This document shows, piece by piece, positions 9,583 to 18,836 of a DNA stretch of 64,000 nt; the first letter of the stretch is position 1; each line of letters opens with the position of its first letter. Under the pieces are notes generated by a model. That model was not told where the DNA came from. It saw only the letters and a program-made list of their open reading frames with translations, and did no database searches. The DNA is taken from NCBI RefSeq assembly GCF_000272045.2, contig NZ_AJYZ02000037.1:1-64000 (forward strand), given 5' to 3'. A program made the position numbers and the translations under genes. Source of the stretch: Vibrio crassostreae 9ZC13. Lineage in GTDB: Bacteria; Pseudomonadota; Gammaproteobacteria; Enterobacterales; Vibrionaceae.

Positions 9583-9611
9583 AAAAAGACCTTCACTAGG
9601 AAGGTCTTTTT
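9583..9611 (-). terminator. terminator of the alginate lyase gene
   Basis: Perfect 11-bp stem AAAAAGACCTT (9583-9593) with AAGGTCTTTTT (9601-9611) and a 7-nt loop, 39 bp after the alginate lyase stop codon. Confidence 0.88.
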
Positions 9612-9649
9612 CAAATAACGCTTGTTCAGTTAGTTAAGGATTCGCAATA

Positions 9650-10687
9650 TTATTGATTGAGAATTAACTGGTAGAAGCTCGCTTGTGTGTAGTCACCCGC
9701 TTCCATACCACGCCACTCACATGCCGAACTCGACTTCTTAGTGTTACATTGATTGTATGCACCCGCTTTGAAGTACATCCAATCTTGACCATAGCCAAGA
9801 TCAACGTCGTGTCCTTGATATTTACCTTTCGCCAGATCAACATCATATGTCTTCACAATTGGATCCGACGAGTTTGGATTCTTAGTAAACGTCAAGTGCA
9901 TGATGTTATCTTTAATATTTACATCATATGAAAAAACTTCACCTAACTTAATGCCATCGCTAGGGTCAGAACTGCCCTTTTTCAAATTGTATTGACCAAA
10001 TACATCATGGCGAATGTCTTTACGAAGTTTCTTTCCATTTTCATCTTTCGCGTTTTTCAATTCTTTCGGCGGGTTGAGCTCGTAGTTCCATGTTAATGAA
10101 CCATGCTCATGCTCTGGTAGTTTACGGTAAACAATTTTAAGAGGTTCATTGTCCGAGCCGTGAATTTGCCCGATGACGACTGAAAATGCGCCTGTTTTAT
10201 TGTAGTTACCACTGGTACTCACCTGATCAACAGAAAGTGTTGCCGTCATCTGGCCACCGATAGAGCCAAACTCTTCCGCGTTCTTATGGCTTGAAATCGC
10301 GAAGTTGTTGCTCGGCGCAGAGTAGCTATCCGCTAGCATCGCTCTTAGCTCACTACGCGTGTTTTTACTGTTTGGCGTCGTTGGAGCTGTATTCGGAGCC
10401 ACAAACACCATCGCACCAGACTCGGCATCCGTGTAGAACCATTTAGGGTGAACGTAAGGCGTGTCTACATTCGACAGTTCCTTTTTACCAATCTCCAGCG
10501 TTTTGCCTTTTCTAGACCCTTCAGTCGTCAGCTCCGGTAAGTTAATTTTCCATTTAGATAAATCGAAGTTTTGTGCTGGTGCTTTTGCAGGGTCAAGATT
10601 GAACTGTTGACCAATATCGTGATTAGAAGCAAGAGCGGGAGCAGCTAAAAGGCTGGCAGTCAGTAGGCTAAGGTAAGACAGCTTCAT
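9650..10687 (-). CDS. secreted alginate lyase, polysaccharide lyase family 7
   Basis: 345 residues. A 20-residue signal peptide ends PALA before SNHD. The three PL7 hallmarks are present in order: RSELR at 111-115, QIH at 174-176 and YFKAGAYNQ at 305-313. They line the cleft and supply the catalytic Arg, Gln/His and Tyr for beta-elimination of uronic acid chains. QIH is often associated with poly-guluronate preference, but substrate cannot be assigned firmly. There is a single catalytic domain with no binding module, and a Cys pair near the C-terminus that may form a disulfide. Monocistronic, with its own terminator. It would release alginate oligosaccharides from brown algae, consistent with a marine Vibrio. 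Confidence 0.95.
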   Translation of the reverse strand: MKLSYLSLLTASLLAAPALASNHDIGQQFNLDPAKAPAQNFDLSKWKINLPELTTEGSRKGKTLEIGKKELSNVDTPYVHPKWFYTDAESGAMVFVAPNTAPTTPNSKNTRSELRAMLADSYSAPSNNFAISSHKNAEEFGSIGGQMTATLSVDQVSTSGNYNKTGAFSVVIGQIHGSDNEPLKIVYRKLPEHEHGSLTWNYELNPPKELKNAKDENGKKLRKDIRHDVFGQYNLKKGSSDPSDGIKLGEVFSYDVNIKDNIMHLTFTKNPNSSDPIVKTYDVDLAKGKYQGHDVDLGYGQDWMYFKAGAYNQCNTKKSSSACEWRGMEAGDYTQASFYQLILNQ

Positions 10688-10886
10688 TATTGGGTTTCCT
10701 TTATGTCGTCATAATGTAGGTTGTCAGAACAATAAAATAATATTGTATTATTATATGTGATCTATATTAAAGATTGAAAACTGATGGCCAATTCGGCACG
10801 AGTAAAAAGAAAAAATGAGACTTAACACCAATCAAAGATCTTTTTAGCTAAGTTATCAGATAACCCAAAGCACTTATCATCAGAAA

Positions 10887-10916
10887 CAAAAAACCCCGCT
10901 CTCATTGAGCGGGGCT
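10887..10916 (-). terminator. terminator of the dicarboxylate symporter gene
   Basis: Stem CCCCGCTC (10894-10901) with GAGCGGGG (10907-10914), loop of five, followed on the minus strand by a T-run. It lies just after the symporter stop codon. Confidence 0.9.
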
Positions 10917-10942
10917 TCTAATTATCGAATCTTAATTAAGAA

Positions 10943-12217
10943 TTATGCTTCTGCTTTCTTTAGCTCAGCTTCTTCGTTAGCTTCAACGCCGATTTCGTTT
11001 TCAGATTTCGCTACGATAGTGTTAACCGCAGTATCACCAACAACGTTAGAAGAAGTACAGAACATGTCACAGATACGGTCAACAGCAGCAACAATCGCTA
11101 GACCTTCTGGTGGCAAACCTAGTTGGTGCAATAGAACACCGACCATAACCACACCACCACCAGGAACACCACCAGCACCGATAGAAAGTAGCAAGATAGT
11201 TAGACCTAGAGTAAAGATATCAGCAGTGTTGATTGGCTGACCGAATGCGTTTGCTACGAACATAGTTGCTAGTGCGATGTAGATAGATACACCAGACATG
11301 TTCATTGTTGCACCTAGTGGTACACCGAAACCTGCCACTGACTTAGATACGTTTAGTTTGTCAGTAAGAGTACGCATTGTTACTGGGATTGTTGCGTTCG
11401 AACTTGCTGTAGATAGTGAGAATAGAACTTGCTCACGAGTTGCACGTAGGAACTGCTTTGGAGAAATACCAGTGAATGAACCAACCATCATTGGATAGAA
11501 GAAGAAAATCCAGAACACAAGCATTGCAACCACAAGCGCCACATAGCCAGCAACTGACATTAGCGTGTCTGCATCCAGTGTTGCGCCCAGTTGAATCATC
11601 AGAGCAAATACACCGTAAGGCGCCAAGCTCATTACTAGGCCGATAAGCTTCATCATGATTTCGTTAGCCATCTTGAATGTCTTGATAGCTGGGCCACCAC
11701 GAGAATCAAGCGCTTGAATAGCAAGACCTGTCAAAATTGCCATGAAGATGATTTGCAGCATGTCGCCGCTTGCGAACGCTTCTACAGGGTTGCTAGGAAC
11801 GATGTTAACAACAAGAGAGAAGATATCTGGTGTTTCAGTTGTTGTAAGCGCAATTGTCTCAGAAACCGTACCCGCAAGGTTCGCACCTGCACCTGGTTGG
11901 AAAATAAGACCAATCGTTAGCGCTGCTGAAATCGCGATGATGGTGTTAATAATGTAAAGACCAAAGGTTTTACCACCAAGACGACCGAATGAACGAATAT
12001 CTTTTAGCTCAACGATACCGCAAACAATAGATACGTATACAAGAGGTACTACAAGCAACTTGATAAGTGATACGAACATACCACCAGCACCTTCAGCTGC
12101 GCCGAGTAGGTACGTATCAAAAATAGCAATGCCGCTGAATAGGTACTGAATAGCAGTACCAATAATAAGGCCGGCAAACAAGCCTACAAAAATCTTACTT
12201 GAGAGCGATTTATCCAT
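10943..12217 (-). CDS. dicarboxylate/amino acid:cation symporter (DAACS family)
   Basis: 424 residues with the fold of GltP/SdcS/DctA carriers: repeated long hydrophobic helices, the serine-rich re-entrant segment STASSNATIPVTMRTL, the MNMSGVSIYIALA helix (equivalent of the NMDGT ion-site motif) and GAGGVPGGGVVM in the second re-entrant loop. It imports acidic amino acids or C4-dicarboxylates with sodium or protons. The ATG at 12217 is preferred over an upstream in-frame start at 12328, because GGAG lies just before it and the protein then begins like its family (MDKSLSSKIFVG). Substrate is not determinable here. Confidence 0.93.
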   Translation of the reverse strand: MDKSLSSKIFVGLFAGLIIGTAIQYLFSGIAIFDTYLLGAAEGAGGMFVSLIKLLVVPLVYVSIVCGIVELKDIRSFGRLGGKTFGLYIINTIIAISAALTIGLIFQPGAGANLAGTVSETIALTTTETPDIFSLVVNIVPSNPVEAFASGDMLQIIFMAILTGLAIQALDSRGGPAIKTFKMANEIMMKLIGLVMSLAPYGVFALMIQLGATLDADTLMSVAGYVALVVAMLVFWIFFFYPMMVGSFTGISPKQFLRATREQVLFSLSTASSNATIPVTMRTLTDKLNVSKSVAGFGVPLGATMNMSGVSIYIALATMFVANAFGQPINTADIFTLGLTILLLSIGAGGVPGGGVVMVGVLLHQLGLPPEGLAIVAAVDRICDMFCTSSNVVGDTAVNTIVAKSENEIGVEANEEAELKKAEA

Positions 12218-12493
12218 CGTTCTTCTCCAGTTTGTTGTGTTTAAAAATTGTACTTTTATAGTTATATATGCGACCCAAATCGCTATATTGCAGTGGATTT
12301 TACATACAAAGGTAACAATTAAAAGCATTTATTTACAAAAACATTACAAGTGTGACATCAAAACATTTCTTCATTAACAACCAGTTTCATAATATAAAAC
12401 TCTAAATTACTGTTCTGGATAAAATAAAAAGAACGACATTCTTAATGCGATTTTGGTGACTATTCACGTGGACTCTCAAGTTACAGGCATAAA

Positions 12494-12519
12494 AAAAGAG
12501 AGGCATATGCCTCTCTTTT
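12494..12519 (-). terminator. terminator of grpE
   Basis: A perfect 26-bp palindrome: stem AAAAGAGAGGCAT with ATGCCTCTCTTTT, flanked by A and T runs, 90 bp beyond the grpE stop. The rest of the 392-bp gap 12218-12609 shows only the AT-rich promoter region of the symporter gene. Confidence 0.85.
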
Positions 12520-12609
12520 CATTTCACGTTAACCAGTGAATTGTTTTGTCGCCGCTATTGTCTTACTTCACAACTGCAATAATCAACTGCTTAGCAAGCG
12601 GCCACTCAA

Positions 12610-13191
12610 TTACTTAGCAACCATTACCATTGCAGGGCGAATAACACGGCCGTTAAGCTCGTAGCCTTTCTGCATAACAAACATCACAGTGTTTGACTCG
12701 TGGTCTGGGCTTTCTTGAATAGACATGGCTTGGTGGAATTCAGGGTTGAATGCTTCACCTTCAGGGTTGATCTCTGTAAGACCAAATTTAGCCACTGTAT
12801 CTACGAACGTTTTGTGAGTTAGCTCAACACCTTCAAGAATCGGCTTAACCGCTTCGTTCTCAGCATCTGCAGCTTGTACTGCACGCTCTAGGTTATCGAT
12901 AACAGGTAGTAGGCCTTCAGCGAATTTGTTTAGCGCGTATTTACGTGCTTTATCCACTTCTTGCTCAGTACGACGACGCATATTCTCAACTTCAGCCTTT
13001 GCGCGAAGAACAGAATCTTGCTGCTCTTTCACTTTAGACTCACTAGAAAGCAGTGCGGCTTCTAGTTGAGCAATTTTTGATTCCTGCTCATCAGCCGCGT
13101 CTTCATTCAGTTCAGCTTCTTCAACTTTCTCAGCTTCAGCAATGATCTGATCTAGTTCTTCTTCGGTTACTTTGTTTTCTTCGTTGCTCAT
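12610..13191 (-). CDS. grpE: nucleotide exchange factor GrpE
   Basis: 193 residues. An acidic, coiled-coil-prone N-terminal half (many Glu between residues 5 and 60) leads to [20 protein letters not shown], the dimerising helix. The C-terminal beta-wing domain has [13 protein letters not shown] and the closing [18 protein letters not shown]. GrpE releases ADP from DnaK and acts as a thermosensor. The ATG at 13191 is preceded by GGAG. A further upstream in-frame start (13275) would run past the likely transcription start and is rejected. Controlled by a sigma32 promoter, separately from dnaKJ. Confidence 0.97.
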   Translation of the reverse strand: MSNEENKVTEEELDQIIAEAEKVEEAELNEDAADEQESKIAQLEAALLSSESKVKEQQDSVLRAKAEVENMRRRTEQEVDKARKYALNKFAEGLLPVIDNLERAVQAADAENEAVKPILEGVELTHKTFVDTVAKFGLTEINPEGEAFNPEFHQAMSIQESPDHESNTVMFVMQKGYELNGRVIRPAMVMVAK

Positions 13192-13284
13192 GATATCTCC
13201 AGAATTCGTTTTCAATGCCAGTGACAGGCGTGTTTGCGCCTCAAATTGATATAAAACACTCGCATAGACGTTCAACTTGCCTTT

Positions 13285-13313
13285 ATTATGGGGATGAAGA
13301 ATTTTGATTCAAG
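13285..13313 (-). promoter_or_regulatory. sigma32 heat-shock promoter of grpE
   Basis: Minus-strand CTTGAA (13308-13313) and CCCCATAAT (13285-13293) with a 14-base spacer, a near-consensus sigma32 promoter. The -35 lies only 22 bp from the divergent nadK start codon, so grpE and nadK promoters overlap. Confidence 0.9.
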
Positions 13314-13334
13314 CCTAATTCGTTTGGAAACGTT

Positions 13335-14219
13335 ATGAAAAAGCCATTTGAAGTCATCGCAATTATTGGTAAACCTCGAGATCAGCAAGCAATTCAGACT
13401 CATAGAGAGCTCTATCAGTGGTTAAGTACTGAGGGTTATCAAGTGTTTGTTGATGATAGGCTCTCCAGCATTTTGGACGATATCCCACAAGAACATTTTT
13501 CTAGCCTGATTGAATTGGGTAAACGTGCCGATCTCGCAATTGTTGTGGGTGGTGATGGAAATATGCTCGGTGCGGCTAGAATTTTGTCACGTTTCGACAT
13601 TTCAGTGATTGGTGTTAACCGAGGCAATCTTGGTTTCCTAACCGATCTCAACCCTGAAAACTTCCAGAGTGCGCTTACTGATGTACTCAAAGGCGAGTTC
13701 ATGGAAGAAGAGCGCTTCTTACTTGAAACGGAAATTCATCGTCACGGCCAGGTAAAAAGCCACAATGCGGCACTTAATGAGGCAGTACTGCACCCCGGAC
13801 AAGTGGCGCACATGATCGAGTTCGAAGTGTATATCGATGATAGCTTCGCCTTCTCACAGCGCTCTGATGGCTTAATCGTCTCAACACCGACAGGTTCTAC
13901 CGCCTACTCGCTTTCCGGCGGCGGCCCTATCCTGTCATCAAGCCTAAATGCTATCTCACTCGTGCCAATGTTCCCGCATACCCTTTCAAGCCGCCCATTA
14001 GTGGTGGATGGCAAGCGTCGTATTAAGCTTATCGTATCGCCTGATAACCGTGGAACTCAGGAGGTGAGCTGCGATGGTCAAATCTCACTGCCTGTTTCTC
14101 CTGGTGATGAGATCCACATTTACCAAAGCCCAAATGTGCTCAAACTGATCCACCCTAAAGACTACAACTACTACCACGTTCTACGTAACAAGCTAGGCTG
14201 GTCGAGTAAGCTGTTCTAA
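13335..14219 (+). CDS. nadK: NAD kinase
   Basis: 294 residues, the usual length for the gammaproteobacterial enzyme. It has the diacylglycerol-kinase-like GGDGNMLGA motif at residues 72-79, the RGNLGFL segment that binds [14 protein letters not shown], and [21 protein letters not shown] near residue 175-195. It phosphorylates NAD to NADP with ATP in the cytosol and is essential in most bacteria. Divergent from grpE and followed by its own terminator before recN. Confidence 0.98.
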   Translation: MKKPFEVIAIIGKPRDQQAIQTHRELYQWLSTEGYQVFVDDRLSSILDDIPQEHFSSLIELGKRADLAIVVGGDGNMLGAARILSRFDISVIGVNRGNLGFLTDLNPENFQSALTDVLKGEFMEEERFLLETEIHRHGQVKSHNAALNEAVLHPGQVAHMIEFEVYIDDSFAFSQRSDGLIVSTPTGSTAYSLSGGGPILSSSLNAISLVPMFPHTLSSRPLVVDGKRRIKLIVSPDNRGTQEVSCDGQISLPVSPGDEIHIYQSPNVLKLIHPKDYNYYHVLRNKLGWSSKLF

Positions 14220-14238
14220 GTGAAAAGCGAACGATTTT

Positions 14239-14268
14239 AAAAGGCTGACGACATTCGTCAGCCTTTTT
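14239..14268 (+). terminator. terminator of nadK
   Basis: Stem AAAAGGCTGACG (14239-14250) with CGTCAGCCTTTTT (14256-14268), loop ACATT, ending in a T-run 20 bp after the nadK stop. Confidence 0.9.
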
Positions 14269-14429
14269 ATTGCCAGTAAAAGCCCGTCGGCTCTAGCTTC
14301 TCTGCAGTTCCTTATACCTCCACTCCCAAGAGGGAGGAACGACTGAGTTGGGAATCTATAGCGGTTTCAGTGATCTACGAACAACCTCAATTCTGATAAC
14401 GGTCGCAAAAAATTTTCACCTGTCGACTT

Positions 14430-14489
14430 TACTGTATAAAGAAACAGTATATACTGAACTTATATACAGTATTGTTCAGTTATACAGGT
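14430..14489 (+). promoter_or_regulatory. three tandem LexA (SOS) boxes upstream of recN
   Basis: Three 16-bp sites of the form CTGT-N8-ACAG in a row: 14432-14447 (CTGT...ACAG, perfect half sites), 14454-14469 (CTGA...ACAG) and 14472-14487 (TTGT...ACAG). They end 10 bp before the recN start codon. Multiple SOS boxes are known for recN in other gammaproteobacteria. The third is the weakest match. Confidence 0.88.
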
Positions 14490-14497
14490 AAATAAAA

Positions 14498-16162
14498 ATG
14501 CTGGCTCATTTAAGTGTTAATAATTTCGCTATTGTTAAGTCTTTACAGCTAGAACTATCTAAAGGCATGACAACAATCACCGGGGAAACTGGTGCGGGTA
14601 AATCTATCGCTATCGATGCTTTAGGCTTATGTCTTGGGGGAAGATCCGATGCAGGAATGGTTCGACAAGGTGAAGAAAAAACCGAAGTCAGTGCCGCTTT
14701 TTTACTTGAGAACAATCTGCATGCAACCCGCTGGTTAGAAGACAACGAATTGCTTGATGGCAGTGAGTGCATCCTGCGCAGAACCATCTCAAAAGAAGGT
14801 CGTTCTCGTGCATTCATCAACGGTAGCCCTGTCCCTCTTTCGCAATTGAAATCACTTGGACAACTGTTGATCAACATTCATGGTCAACACGCGCACCATC
14901 AATTGATGAAAAGCGACTACCAAATGGCCATGCTTGATCAATACGCAGGTCACTTGAACCTATTGAAATCGACACGTAATGCTTACCAAGCCTGGCGACA
15001 AGCCGATAACCACTTAAAAGAGTTACGTGAAAATAGCCAGCAAAACCAAGCTCAAAAACAACTTCTTGAATACCAAATCAAAGAGTTAAATGAGCTGTCT
15101 ATTGGGGAGGAAGAATATGAAGACCTCGAACAAGAGCATAAGCGCCTCTCCAATAGCGGAGAATTGGCCACAACCTGCCAACAAGCTATCGAGCTTATTT
15201 ATGAAGGCGAAGAAGTTAATGCGCTTGGTATTTTGCAATCGGCCAATAACTCCTTAATTCAGTTAGCAGAGCTAGATGAAAGATTGGCTGAGTTACCGAA
15301 CTTATTGTCTGAAGCCATTATTCAGATCGAAGAGACCAACAACGAGTTAAGAACATACCTAGACAGCATTGATGTCGACCCCGGTCGTATGGCTTACGTT
15401 GAGGAACGCTTTTCAAAAATGATGTCGATGTCTCGTAAGCACCACGTATTACCAGAAGAGCTTTACAAGCACCATCAAGACTTATTACAACAGGTTGAAG
15501 CACTTGATTGCTCGGATGAAAAACTCGAAGAATTAGCAAACGAGGTAGAAAACCAATACCAGTCGTTCGTTGCCAAATCAGAGAAGCTTCATAAATCTCG
15601 AACTCGTTATGCAAAAGAGCTCAACAAACTGATCACGCAAAGCATGCACGAACTGAGCATGGAAAAAGCGCAGTTTGCCATTGAAGTGAACAACACCAAC
15701 ACACACCCTTCTCCATTGGGTATGGATAACGTGACCTTCATTGTTTCGACCAACCCAGGCCAACCGATGCAGCCGATTGCGAAAGTGGCCTCTGGTGGTG
15801 AGTTATCACGAATCTCACTGGCGATTCAGGTGATCACAGCGCAAAAAGTGGATACACCAAGCCTGATTTTCGATGAAGTCGATGTGGGTATCAGTGGACC
15901 AACCGCTGCGGTTGTCGGAAAAATGCTACGTAAGTTGGGCGAATCGACACAAGTTATGTGCGTGACTCACTTACCTCAAGTTGCCGGTTGCGGTCACCAA
16001 CAACTTTTTGTAGCGAAGAACACGAAATCAGGTAAAACCGAGACTCAAATGCACACGCTTGATGAGCAACAACGCGTTTCAGAGCTTGCTCGACTGCTTG
16101 GTGGCAGCCAGATTACCGAATCGACGCTTGCCAATGCAAAAGAGTTATTAATCGCAGCATAG
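14498..16162 (+). CDS. recN: DNA repair protein RecN
   Basis: 554 residues, an SMC-like ATPase. The Walker A GETGAGKS is at residues 29-36. A long central coiled coil runs from about residue 155 to 370, rich in Glu, Leu and Lys. The signature [12 protein letters not shown] and Walker [13 protein letters not shown] lie in the C-terminal head. RecN holds broken DNA ends together and helps RecA-dependent double-strand break repair. Three SOS boxes overlap the promoter, so strong LexA control is expected. It starts ATG with weak ribosome-binding sequence, as the region is occupied by operators. Confidence 0.98.
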   Translation: MLAHLSVNNFAIVKSLQLELSKGMTTITGETGAGKSIAIDALGLCLGGRSDAGMVRQGEEKTEVSAAFLLENNLHATRWLEDNELLDGSECILRRTISKEGRSRAFINGSPVPLSQLKSLGQLLINIHGQHAHHQLMKSDYQMAMLDQYAGHLNLLKSTRNAYQAWRQADNHLKELRENSQQNQAQKQLLEYQIKELNELSIGEEEYEDLEQEHKRLSNSGELATTCQQAIELIYEGEEVNALGILQSANNSLIQLAELDERLAELPNLLSEAIIQIEETNNELRTYLDSIDVDPGRMAYVEERFSKMMSMSRKHHVLPEELYKHHQDLLQQVEALDCSDEKLEELANEVENQYQSFVAKSEKLHKSRTRYAKELNKLITQSMHELSMEKAQFAIEVNNTNTHPSPLGMDNVTFIVSTNPGQPMQPIAKVASGGELSRISLAIQVITAQKVDTPSLIFDEVDVGISGPTAAVVGKMLRKLGESTQVMCVTHLPQVAGCGHQQLFVAKNTKSGKTETQMHTLDEQQRVSELARLLGGSQITESTLANAKELLIAA

Positions 16163-16204
16163 GTTACATATTCAGCAACTTTCTGATAATTTACCGAAAA
16201 TTCT

Positions 16205-16289
16205 TGGCAATTTTGCAACTTAATTCAAAATTGCCAGTCATAACAAGCTCAAAGCGCAAGGAGCTTTTTACTTCTTGCTGGAGCTTGTT
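16205..16289 (+). terminator. two hairpins after recN, probable terminator
   Basis: First a perfect 11-bp hairpin TGGCAATTTTG / CAAAATTGCCA (16205-16215, 16226-16236). Then AACAAGCTC (16242-16250) pairs with GAGCTTGTT (16281-16289). Neither has a long U-run, so the termination call is tentative. Confidence 0.5.
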
Positions 16290-16329
16290 TATTATCAGGC
16301 AGTATTTTAGCGAAGAAAGATCTTAAACT

Positions 16330-16689
16330 ATGCGAATTAAAAAGTGGTTAGTTGCAGTTCCACTTGCACTAACAATGTTGACCGGTTGCTCTCTATTAGA
16401 GAAGTTGGTTTATCGAATTGACATCAATCAGGGTAACTATGTTGAACAGGAAGCTGTCGATCAGCTCAAGTTTGGCATGACAAAAACACAAGTTCGTTAC
16501 GTTATGGGCTCACCTATGCTTATCGAAAATGGCTACCCAGATACGTGGTACTACATTTACCACCACACAAAAGGCCATGAAGACTCGATTCAAAAAAACC
16601 TAGTCGTGAACTTTGATGCCACTGGCACTCTAGTAACGATCAATGGTGATTTTGAAGCCAGTGATGAGTTCTTCGAAAGCCTTCGCTAG
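16330..16689 (+). CDS. bamE: outer membrane protein assembly factor BamE (SmpA/OmlA)
   Basis: 119 residues. A lipoprotein signal ends in LTGC with the acylated Cys at residue 20. The SmpA/OmlA domain contains [19 protein letters not shown] and the PDTWYYIYH motif characteristic of BamE. It is anchored in the outer membrane facing the periplasm and supports the BamABCD machine that folds beta-barrel proteins. It lies downstream of recN, the usual gammaproteobacterial arrangement. Own terminator follows. Confidence 0.97.
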   Translation: MRIKKWLVAVPLALTMLTGCSLLEKLVYRIDINQGNYVEQEAVDQLKFGMTKTQVRYVMGSPMLIENGYPDTWYYIYHHTKGHEDSIQKNLVVNFDATGTLVTINGDFEASDEFFESLR

Positions 16690-16764
16690 CTTTCTACCAA
16701 CAAAGCTTTCCAGTCAACAAAGCTCTCAGCCGATAAAGCTATCAGTCGACAGAGCCAGAATCGC

Positions 16765-16792
16765 AAAAGCCTGCTCAATGAGCAGGCTTTTT
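16765..16792 (+). terminator. terminator of bamE
   Basis: Perfect stem AAAAGCCTGCT (16765-16775) and AGCAGGCTTTT (16781-16791), loop CAATG, ending in a T-run. Confidence 0.9.
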
Positions 16793-16836
16793 AATATCTG
16801 CTAACAAATTAGGTCCGTTGTCTAATCCGCAGGCAC

Positions 16837-16862
16837 AAAAAAGCTCGCCAATATAGCGAGCT
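16837..16862 (-). terminator. terminator of the ratA-rnfH operon
   Basis: Stem AGCTCGC (16842-16848) with GCGAGCT (16856-16862). On the minus strand it is followed by six T. It is 27 bp after the rnfH stop codon. Confidence 0.85.
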
Positions 16863-16888
16863 CTCTTCTTAGTCAAACTTGTTTAGCA

Positions 16889-17200
16889 TTACGATTTAGC
16901 AGCCGCCGCTTTCGCTTGTTCAGCACGCTTACGGCGAATTTCTTTTGGATCGGCTAACAGTGCTCGATAAATTTCGATACGATCTTTATCTCGAACGGTT
17001 GCATCTAACTTAACGTTGCGGCTGTATACGCCAACTTTATTTTTCGCCAAGTCGATTTCTGGATACAACTCTAAAACACCAGACTGCGCAATAATCTCTT
17101 CAACGGTCGCGTTCTTATTTACCACTAAGGTAAATACACGCTGCTCATGTGGAAGCGCAAACACAACTTCTACGTGGATCATATCTGATTCAATAGTCAT
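16889..17200 (-). CDS. rnfH: RnfH family ubiquitin-like protein
   Basis: 103 residues with a beta-grasp core: [20 protein letters not shown], a helix [20 protein letters not shown], then [27 protein letters not shown] and a basic, Ala-rich tail. RnfH (YfjF) is a small conserved protein encoded next to ratA in many gammaproteobacteria. Its function is unsettled; a chaperone-like or thiamine-sulfur-type role has been suggested from the fold. The gap to ratA is only three bases, so they form one operon. Confidence 0.93.
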   Translation of the reverse strand: MTIESDMIHVEVVFALPHEQRVFTLVVNKNATVEEIIAQSGVLELYPEIDLAKNKVGVYSRNVKLDATVRDKDRIEIYRALLADPKEIRRKRAEQAKAAAAKS

Positions 17201-17203
17201 GGC

Positions 17204-17632
17204 TTAGTAAACCTGTTTCGCTCGTTGAGTAAAAGCACTGACCATATTGCTTGTCAGTTCATTGAAAATCTTGCCAAATGCCATTTCAATCATTCGGCTA
17301 GAGAACTCAAACTCTAGCTTAAGTTCAACCTTACAAGCTTGCTCGTCGAGCGGAGTAAAGTACCAACCACCCTGCAGCTTTTTGAACGGGCCGTCCACCA
17401 GCTCCATTAAAATTTCAGCACCATCCGCCATTCGATTCGACGTAGTGAATGTTTTACTGATACCAGCTTTAGAGACATCAACCGAAGCCACCATCGCGGA
17501 ATCTGAAGATTCGATCACACGAGAACCAGAACATCCTGGCAAAAACTCAGGATAACGAGCAACATCATTGACCAAGCTGAACATCTGGTCGGCACTAAAA
17601 GACACTAATGCTGAACGAGTAACCTTTGGCAT
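17204..17632 (-). CDS. ratA: RatA-type ribosome association protein (SRPBCC/START-like)
   Basis: 142 residues: MPKVTRSALVSFSADQMFSL, the conserved YPEFLPGCSGSRV segment, FKKLQGGWYFTPLDEQACKV, and a C-terminal amphipathic helix ending FTQRAKQVY. This is the polyketide-cyclase/START fold called COQ10/RatA. In E. coli it is reported to block subunit association of 50S ribosomes; the eukaryotic homologue Coq10 binds ubiquinone, so the physiological role is disputed. First gene of the ratA-rnfH operon, divergent from smpB, a widely conserved arrangement. Confidence 0.94.
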   Translation of the reverse strand: MPKVTRSALVSFSADQMFSLVNDVARYPEFLPGCSGSRVIESSDSAMVASVDVSKAGISKTFTTSNRMADGAEILMELVDGPFKKLQGGWYFTPLDEQACKVELKLEFEFSSRMIEMAFGKIFNELTSNMVSAFTQRAKQVY

Positions 17633-17751
17633 ATAGACTCCTGTTAAAGACAGCGTTACATTAACACAAACTGCAATTTTAATTGTATTGGGCCAGAGCG
17701 CAAATAAAAAGGATTCCCCATCTAGGGCGCATTCCGTATAATGAGGCCATT

Positions 17752-18237
17752 ATGGCAAAGAATAAATCAAAATCAAAAGCCGGTAGTAATACCATTGCGC
17801 TTAATAAGAAAGCTCGCCACGAATATTTCATCGATGATGAGATAGAAGCGGGGCTTGAGCTACAAGGCTGGGAAGTAAAATCCCTACGTGAAGGCAAAAC
17901 CAATATCGCAGAAAGCTACGTATACATCCGAGATGGCGAAGCATTCATCAGTGGTATGACGATTACTCCGCTAACTCAAGCGAGTACTCATATCGTGGCG
18001 AACCCAACACGTATCCGTAAACTATTAATGTCGAGAAAAGAACTCGACAACCTTATCGGTCGTATTAACCGTGAAGGCATGACGCTTGTCGCAACCGCAC
18101 TTTACTGGTCTCGCTCTTGGGCGAAGATTAAAGTTGGCGTAGCGAAAGGTAAAAAGCTGCACGATAAACGTACTGATATGAAAGAAAAAGATTGGGCGAG
18201 AGATAAAGCACGAATTATGAAGAGTAATTTGCGTTAA
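17752..18237 (+). CDS. smpB: SsrA-binding protein SmpB
   Basis: 161 residues starting [20 protein letters not shown]. It has the OB-fold core [39 protein letters not shown] and the basic C-terminal tail [20 protein letters not shown] that enters the mRNA channel. SmpB carries tmRNA to stalled ribosomes. ATG at 17752 matches the family start; the in-frame extension back to 17683 does not. It lies 66 bp upstream of ssrA, so both components of trans-translation are adjacent. Confidence 0.98.
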   Translation: MAKNKSKSKAGSNTIALNKKARHEYFIDDEIEAGLELQGWEVKSLREGKTNIAESYVYIRDGEAFISGMTITPLTQASTHIVANPTRIRKLLMSRKELDNLIGRINREGMTLVATALYWSRSWAKIKVGVAKGKKLHDKRTDMKEKDWARDKARIMKSNLR

Positions 18238-18262
18238 TTTTAAGCACTTAAACGCACAGTGC

Positions 18263-18290
18263 TAGACAGGGTAAGCTTTTCTGGTACTAT
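18263..18290 (+). promoter_or_regulatory. sigma70-type promoter of ssrA
   Basis: TAGACA (18263-18268, five of six with TTGACA) and TACTAT (18285-18290, four of six with TATAAT) with a 16-base spacer. They are 14 bp upstream of the mature tmRNA 5' end. Confidence 0.65.
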
Positions 18291-18303
18291 GCAAATAACA
18301 CTT

Positions 18304-18670
18304 GGGGCTGATTTAGGATTCGACAGGAATTTTGAAGTCTGAGGTGCATGCCGTGGGGCGGTTGGCCACGTTAAAAGCCGCAAAAAAATAGTCGCAAACG
18401 ACGAAAACTACGCACTAGCAGCTTAATAACCTGCTCAGAGCTCTCTTACCCTAGCTTCCGCTCGTAAGACGGGGACCAATAAGAGATCAAACCCAAACTA
18501 GCTAGCGTGGCTTCTCCCACCTGAGAGGAAAAGCGCGAATTATAATTCAGGTTAGCCTTTAACTAGCGTGTCGGTTCGCAGGTTGCTGGTGAAATTAAAG
18601 ATCGACTAAGCATGTAGTACCAATGATGAATGATTTTTGGACGCGGGTTCAACTCCCGCCAGCTCCACCA
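18304..18670 (+). ncRNA. ssrA: transfer-messenger RNA (tmRNA)
   Basis: The 5' end GGGGCTGATTTAGGATTCGA and 3' end GGGTTCAACTCCCGCCAGCT followed by CCACCA form the alanine-tRNA-like domain. The tag reading frame starts at the GCA at 18394 and reads ANDENYALAA before tandem TAA codons (18424-18429). It releases stalled ribosomes and marks the nascent peptide for proteolysis. The 3' 20-odd bases are also the attachment site of the island that follows. The tmRNA itself is intact because the island carries its own copy of the 3' end. Confidence 0.98.
18648..18670 (+). other. attL: island attachment site in the ssrA 3' end
   Basis: The terminal part of ssrA, GTTCAACTCCCGCCAGC plus the acceptor end. 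A diverged copy, GTTCAACTTACGCCAGC (15 of 17 identical), is at 37037-37053. The integrase gene begins 166 bp downstream. ssrA 3' ends are classic targets of this integrase type. Confidence 0.75.
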
Positions 18671-18681
18671 ATTCTACATTT

Positions 18682-18707
18682 AAAGACGTTCCAGGACGTC
18701 TTTTTTT
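18682..18707 (+). terminator. ssrA terminator carried by the island
   Basis: Stem AAAGACGT (18682-18689) and ACGTCTTT (18696-18703) followed by a T-run. It lies inside the left end of the island, so it would have replaced the original ssrA terminator after insertion. Confidence 0.8.
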
Positions 18708-18780
18708 GTATCTGTAACAATGAAAAATCAACGACTTACATACCCACAAGGTTTCAAGAGATTCCACTGAATCTTTGACA

Positions 18781-18835
18781 TTTAGGAACCAATGTAGGAA
18801 CCTTTGTTTTATGTTCCTAACTTTTGGTTCCTAAA
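18781..18835. repeat. integrase arm-type repeats, left end
   Basis: A site at 18781-18802 starts TTTAGGAACCAA and repeats TAGGAAC. An inverted copy occupies 18813-18835. A direct copy, 20 of 22 identical, lies at 36961-36982 near the other end of the island. Placement next to the integrase start suggests arm-type binding sites that may also regulate int. Confidence 0.7.
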
Positions 18836-18836
18836 G

